From positions 372,001 to 436,000 of the forward strand of contig JADKJE010000001.1 of NCBI GenBank assembly GCA_016722515.1: a stretch of DNA of 64,000 nt, in the 5' to 3' direction. Each line of letters opens with the position of its first letter. The stretch's first letter is position 1. Under the pieces are notes generated by a model that did no database searches, was not told the origin of the DNA, and was given only the letters and a program-made list of their open reading frames with translations. This DNA comes from Alphaproteobacteria bacterium. Lineage in GTDB: Bacteria; Pseudomonadota; Alphaproteobacteria; Rickettsiales; JADKJE01. A program made the position numbers and the translations under genes. This document shows, piece by piece, positions 62,645 to 64,000 of this stretch.

Positions 62645-64000
62645 TTACGCTGACAGCGCCTTCATCAAATAATGATTCAACCGTTTACTGAATTCCGTAG
62701 GATTGGCAACCTGCTCACCTTCATTGATACAAGCCTGGTCGAATAACAACTTGGCTAAATCAGTTGCAGCTTCGGTATTACCTTGTTTGCGTTGTTCGTC
62801 GATCCACTGCACCATCGGATGGCCCGTATTGATCTCCAATATCCTGGCTGTCATTCCCGGCAATTGCTGCTGGTCAACCAGGTAGCGTTCAATCCGCATA
62901 TCCATGCCACCTTCAGGAACCACCAAACATACAGGGCTATCCACCAATTTTTTAGAGACACGTACATCCCCTGCCCTGCCAACTAAGGCTGCTTTTAAGA
63001 AATCCACGAACTCAACCCAGAGTGGATCTTTGGCTTCTTCTTTTTTATGTTTATGTTTTTCATTTTGGGCAATTTCATAATCATCATCATCGTCTTGCTG
63101 AGTTTCATTACCGATTTCTTCAGTATCAATTCCGGCACGTGTAACTGATTTAAAGGCTTTGTCCTGGTAATCATGTACCACACTCACCCAAAAATCGTCA
63201 ACATGGTCAGTAAATAGCAGCACTTCGATATCGTTCTTGTTAAATCCTTCTAACTGCGGGCTACTGGCTAGTGTGTCTTTATTTTCACCTAAATGGTAAT
63301 AAATAGTTTTCTGGCCTTCTTTCATACGACCAATATACTCTTCGAGACTGATGAGCTTATCCAAAGATTTGGTGCTGTAAAAGCGGCAGGTTTTGAGAAT
63401 TAGCTCGCGGATTTCGGTATCCCCTCCCTCACATAATCCTTCCTTAAGCACGGGTCCAAAATGCTGCCAAAACTGGTTAAAGGCCTCCGTATCAGATTGT
63501 GCTTTGCTATTTAGTTCATTGAGGATTTTTTTAGTAACGGTACGCTTGATTGCCTGGATCATATTATTATGCTGCAACGTCTCACGGCTGATATTAAGAG
63601 GCAAATCCTGTGAATCAACCACACCTTTAACAAATCGAAGATAGGCTGGGATTAAATCAACTCCCTCCTCTGTGATGAATACCTTTTTAACGTAGAGTTT
63701 TACCCGACATTTACGATCGGGATGAAACAGGTCGAATGGGCGGCGTTTGGGCACAAATAATAAATTGGTAAACTCTATTTTGCCTTCGTTTTTATTGTGT
63801 AACGTTAACCAAGGCTCATCCACCGCATGTGACACATGACGGTAGAAGGAGGTATATTGTTCCTCAGTGATATCCGACTTTGGCTTACTCCATAGAGCAG
63901 CGCCACTATTGACCACTTCCACATTACCATCATTATCCTTCCAACTCACGGGTAGTGTAATGTGGTCAGAGTAGGTGGTAATAATGTGCTTTAGACGAAA
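62645..64000 (-). CDS. htpG: Molecular chaperone HtpG (Hsp90), N-terminal part beyond window
   Basis: HtpG is the bacterial Hsp90 chaperone. The frame is open to the window edge (452 codons), beginning inside FRLKHIITTYSDHITLPV at the end of the ATPase domain; the ATP-binding part is outside. The middle domain is typical (VKLYVKKVFITEEGVDLIPAYLRFVKGVVDS, then LPLNISRETLQHN). The C-terminal dimerisation domain ends at the stop codon at 62645. An acidic insert (DDDDDYE) sits in the linker before the C-terminal domain, as in alphaproteobacterial forms. Confidence 0.94.
   Translation of the reverse strand, partial: FRLKHIITTYSDHITLPVSWKDNDGNVEVVNSGAALWSKPKSDITEEQYTSFYRHVSHAVDEPWLTLHNKNEGKIEFTNLLFVPKRRPFDLFHPDRKCRVKLYVKKVFITEEGVDLIPAYLRFVKGVVDSQDLPLNISRETLQHNNMIQAIKRTVTKKILNELNSKAQSDTEAFNQFWQHFGPVLKEGLCEGGDTEIRELILKTCRFYSTKSLDKLISLEEYIGRMKEGQKTIYYHLGENKDTLASSPQLEGFNKNDIEVLLFTDHVDDFWVSVVHDYQDKAFKSVTRAGIDTEEIGNETQQDDDDDYEIAQNEKHKHKKEEAKDPLWVEFVDFLKAALVGRAGDVRVSKKLVDSPVCLVVPEGGMDMRIERYLVDQQQLPGMTARILEINTGHPMVQWIDEQRKQGNTEAATDLAKLLFDQACINEGEQVANPTEFSKRLNHYLMKALSA

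Overview
The window is chromosomal DNA of an alphaproteobacterium, moderately AT-rich by eye, that probably lives inside or with eukaryotic cells. The alphaproteobacterial signs are a CobS/CobT pair, the ctpA / YibQ-like / rppH set, DUF721 and DUF1640-like proteins, and PstC/PstA with long N-terminal extensions. The host-association signs are about seven genes for eukaryote-like proteins: ankyrin, caspase-like, zinc-protease, tyrosine-phosphatase, lipid-kinase-like and leucine-rich-repeat. They sit singly or in pairs between housekeeping genes. A Holosporales- or Rickettsiales-like symbiont fits best, but I cannot fix the lineage. I saw no rRNA, tRNA, CRISPR array or intact insertion sequence.

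Layout. 1-3230: kdpB (cut by the window edge) and kdpA on the minus strand. 3433-5208: ankyrin/metalloprotease-like gene. 5341-8215: ubiD, an rluB-type synthase and rsmD. 8424-10642: tatA and a KimA-like APC transporter. 10684-13486: cobS-cobT. 13493-15121: caspase-like/ankyrin protein. 15375-18194: icd and ctpA. 18333-22324: two effector-like genes on the minus strand that separate ctpA from its usual neighbours. 22890-29242: a tightly overlapping run of YibQ-like gene, rppH, sulfotransferase, two-domain glycosyltransferase, epimerase and DUF721 gene. 29295-32688: dsbA-like gene, rpsF-rpsR-rplI, an O-methyltransferase and yggT. 32838-37004: pstC-pstA-pstB (frameshifted)-phoB. 37122-38201: tyrosine phosphatase-like gene. 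38488-46184: bamD, pgsA, dnaE (frameshifted), a coiled-coil gene, gpsA and an M48 lipoprotein. 46374-49434: a divergent LRR/ankyrin pair. 49431-60126: SRPBCC-VOC gene, ileS, a PEBP gene, queD, a diguanylate cyclase, polA and an XRE regulator. 60123-64000: comEC and htpG (cut by the window edge).

How the parts work together. The core genes serve potassium and phosphate uptake, envelope assembly, translation and replication. The scattered genes look like a kit of secreted proteins aimed at host signalling. They combine host-type catalytic motifs with ankyrin or LRR binding modules. Two share a C-terminal tail and two carry basic, nuclear-localisation-like clusters near the C-terminus. The strongest lead is a pair of paralogues (13493-15121 and 47176-49434) with a clan-CD-like His/Cys dyad fused to ankyrin repeats. 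Two conserved genes, pstB and dnaE, are each broken by a one-base change in a run of four C, so a base-calling error must be ruled out before calling them pseudogenes.

All calls come from reading the sequence and from recalled family knowledge; no database search was run.
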